Below, piece after piece: positions 63,164-64,000 of a DNA stretch of 64,000 nt. Where the stretch lies: assembly GCA_028683385.1 (NCBI GenBank), contig JAQUIJ010000004.1:151416-215415 (forward strand), in the 5' to 3' direction. The notes under the pieces are model-generated. The model was not told the DNA's origin. It saw only the letters and a program-made list of their open reading frames with translations, and ran no database searches. Source of the stretch: Prolixibacteraceae bacterium (GTDB lineage: Bacteria > Bacteroidota > Bacteroidia > Bacteroidales > Prolixibacteraceae). How positions within the stretch are numbered: the first letter of the stretch is position 1; each line of letters starts with the position of its first letter. Both the position numbers and the translations under genes were made by a program.

Positions 63164-64000
63164 TTACTCTTCGTTGAGTTTTACTTCACCATAACGGCTT
63201 TCGATCACAACACTACCACCGCCGCTTCCAACGGTTCCGTCAAGCGAGAATTTTGTGTTTTCGCGAATTTTACTCCCCTTGTACCGATCAGTAGGATATT
63301 TCACATCGCAATAGCTGCAATCGGCCTTAAGCTTGTAGTTAAGTTCGTTTAACCCGATTTTGATGCCACCATAACTGTTTGCGATACGAATTTTGTCGAA
63401 TCTGGATCCCACTTTTTCAATCCTGACAGATCCGTAGCCCGTATCGAGGTCTAAACTCTCGGTTAATGTGCCGATTTTGTAATTGGTGTATTTGGATATC
63501 GATTTCAATTTGCCAATTTCGTCGATGTTAATGCCGTCATACTTCGAATCCAATGTCAGGCTGGATGATTTGCCAAGATTCAATGTAGAATATTTGGAGT
63601 CCAATACAACGTGACTAATTTCGTCAGCATACAATTTAGAATACTTGATTTCCATGTTGGCGTCATTTACTGTTTCCAGCGTTGCTTTTCCATAGCCCAA
63701 AACAATCTTTATCGGGCTTCCGGCAGGTGATTTCATTTTCCCGGCTGTCATCGATCCATAGCTAACGTCAAACGAACCTTTTGCTTCCAATTCGTTAATC
63801 ACAACATTCCCGTATTTGTTCGTGATGGTCAAATCCCTGTCTTTTGGAATATTGATGAGGTAATCAATTGAAAATGAATTATTCCCTTTGAAATTTTCCT
63901 CGATTTCAGTTTCACCTATCACTTGGCTGCCACTTTTCTGAAGGCTGATGTGTATCTTATCCATCAGGGCTTTTGCCCGGCTTTCAGAGGCATTGTCGAT
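63164..64000 (-). CDS. Head-to-tail beta-strand repeat protein (DUF4097-like), N terminus cut off
   Basis: The frame stays open to the right edge (12 more codons upstream of the ATG at 63964), so the N terminus lies outside. About 278 residues are visible. They consist of repeated short units that alternate with Gly and Tyr (NKYGNVVINEL, SKYSTLNLGKSS, SKYDGINIDEI, TGYGSVRIEKV, NSYGGIKIGL, SRYGEVKLNEE), typical of DUF4097/adhesin-like beta-helices. A cell-envelope location is probable, but the signal peptide cannot be seen. Function unknown. Confidence 0.75.
   Translation of the reverse strand: MDNASESRAKALMDKIHISLQKSGSQVIGETEIEENFKGNNSFSIDYLINIPKDRDLTITNKYGNVVINELEAKGSFDVSYGSMTAGKMKSPAGSPIKIVLGYGKATLETVNDANMEIKYSKLYADEISHVVLDSKYSTLNLGKSSSLTLDSKYDGINIDEIGKLKSISKYTNYKIGTLTESLDLDTGYGSVRIEKVGSRFDKIRIANSYGGIKIGLNELNYKLKADCSYCDVKYPTDRYKGSKIRENTKFSLDGTVGSGGGSVVIESRYGEVKLNEE

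Overview
The window is a piece of a Bacteroidota chromosome, most likely a facultatively aerobic member of the Marinilabiliales/Prolixibacteraceae type. This rests on family content (DUF4301, DUF4197, DUF349 and DUF5683 proteins, a natural FeoA-FeoB fusion, a parA-parB-DUF5683-lytic transglycosylase run), on TTTG/TAnnTTTG promoter-like elements instead of strong Shine-Dalgarno starts, and on moderate AT richness. The species cannot be named from the sequence. I see no rRNA, tRNA, CRISPR array, prophage or complete composite transposon. About 52 protein genes fill most of the window.

Layout. 1-11.2 kb: end of a sugar isomerase gene, an isochorismatase-like hydrolase, a ComA-like phosphosulfolactate synthase with a TPR protein, DUF4301, two radical SAM proteins (YhcC-like, YgiQ-like), a DUF4197 lipoprotein and a fused acyltransferase/N-acyltransferase that probably makes an aminolipid. 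11.2-20.3 kb: a long palindromic element, DUF486, a PQQ-type sugar dehydrogenase with its lipoprotein cytochrome c, a SIMPL protein, gamma-glutamyltransferase, a REP-associated tyrosine transposase (RAYT) between inverted hairpin repeats, and an AddB-like Fe-S nuclease. 20.4-29 kb: a respiration block with ccoG, fixH, a SafE-like protein, SCO, then a caa3-type oxidase (subunits I, III, IV, II-cytochrome c) and haem O synthase. 29.2-33.3 kb: porin, FeoAB and a Cys-rich FeoB-associated protein.

33.6-49 kb is mostly housekeeping: trmD, a DUF349 protein, pyrG, yidC, a nuclease, the parAB operon with DUF5683 and an MltD-like transglycosylase, a heptose-7-phosphate kinase, an unexplained 860-bp structured gap, a YkgJ-like Cys-cluster protein and a secreted NUC1 endonuclease. 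49-57.4 kb is one dense signalling operon: three PAS-rich histidine kinases and a stand-alone receiver, with no DNA-binding output protein. 57.5-64 kb has a truncated haemoglobin, an XRE-cupin regulator, an acyl-CoA synthetase gene split by an in-frame TAA, a DEAD-box helicase, a glycosyltransferase and the start-truncated end of a surface-type repeat protein.

The most interesting non-genic signal is a family of hairpin-rich islands at 16.5-17.2, 27.9-28.1 and 34.4-34.6 kb. Each is bounded by inverted hairpins, and one encloses the RAYT, which is the obvious candidate to mobilise them. Other points worth a check are the broken acyl-CoA synthetase, the fused aminolipid synthase, cbb3-assembly genes with no cbb3 oxidase in view, and the structured gap at 46.5-47.4 kb.
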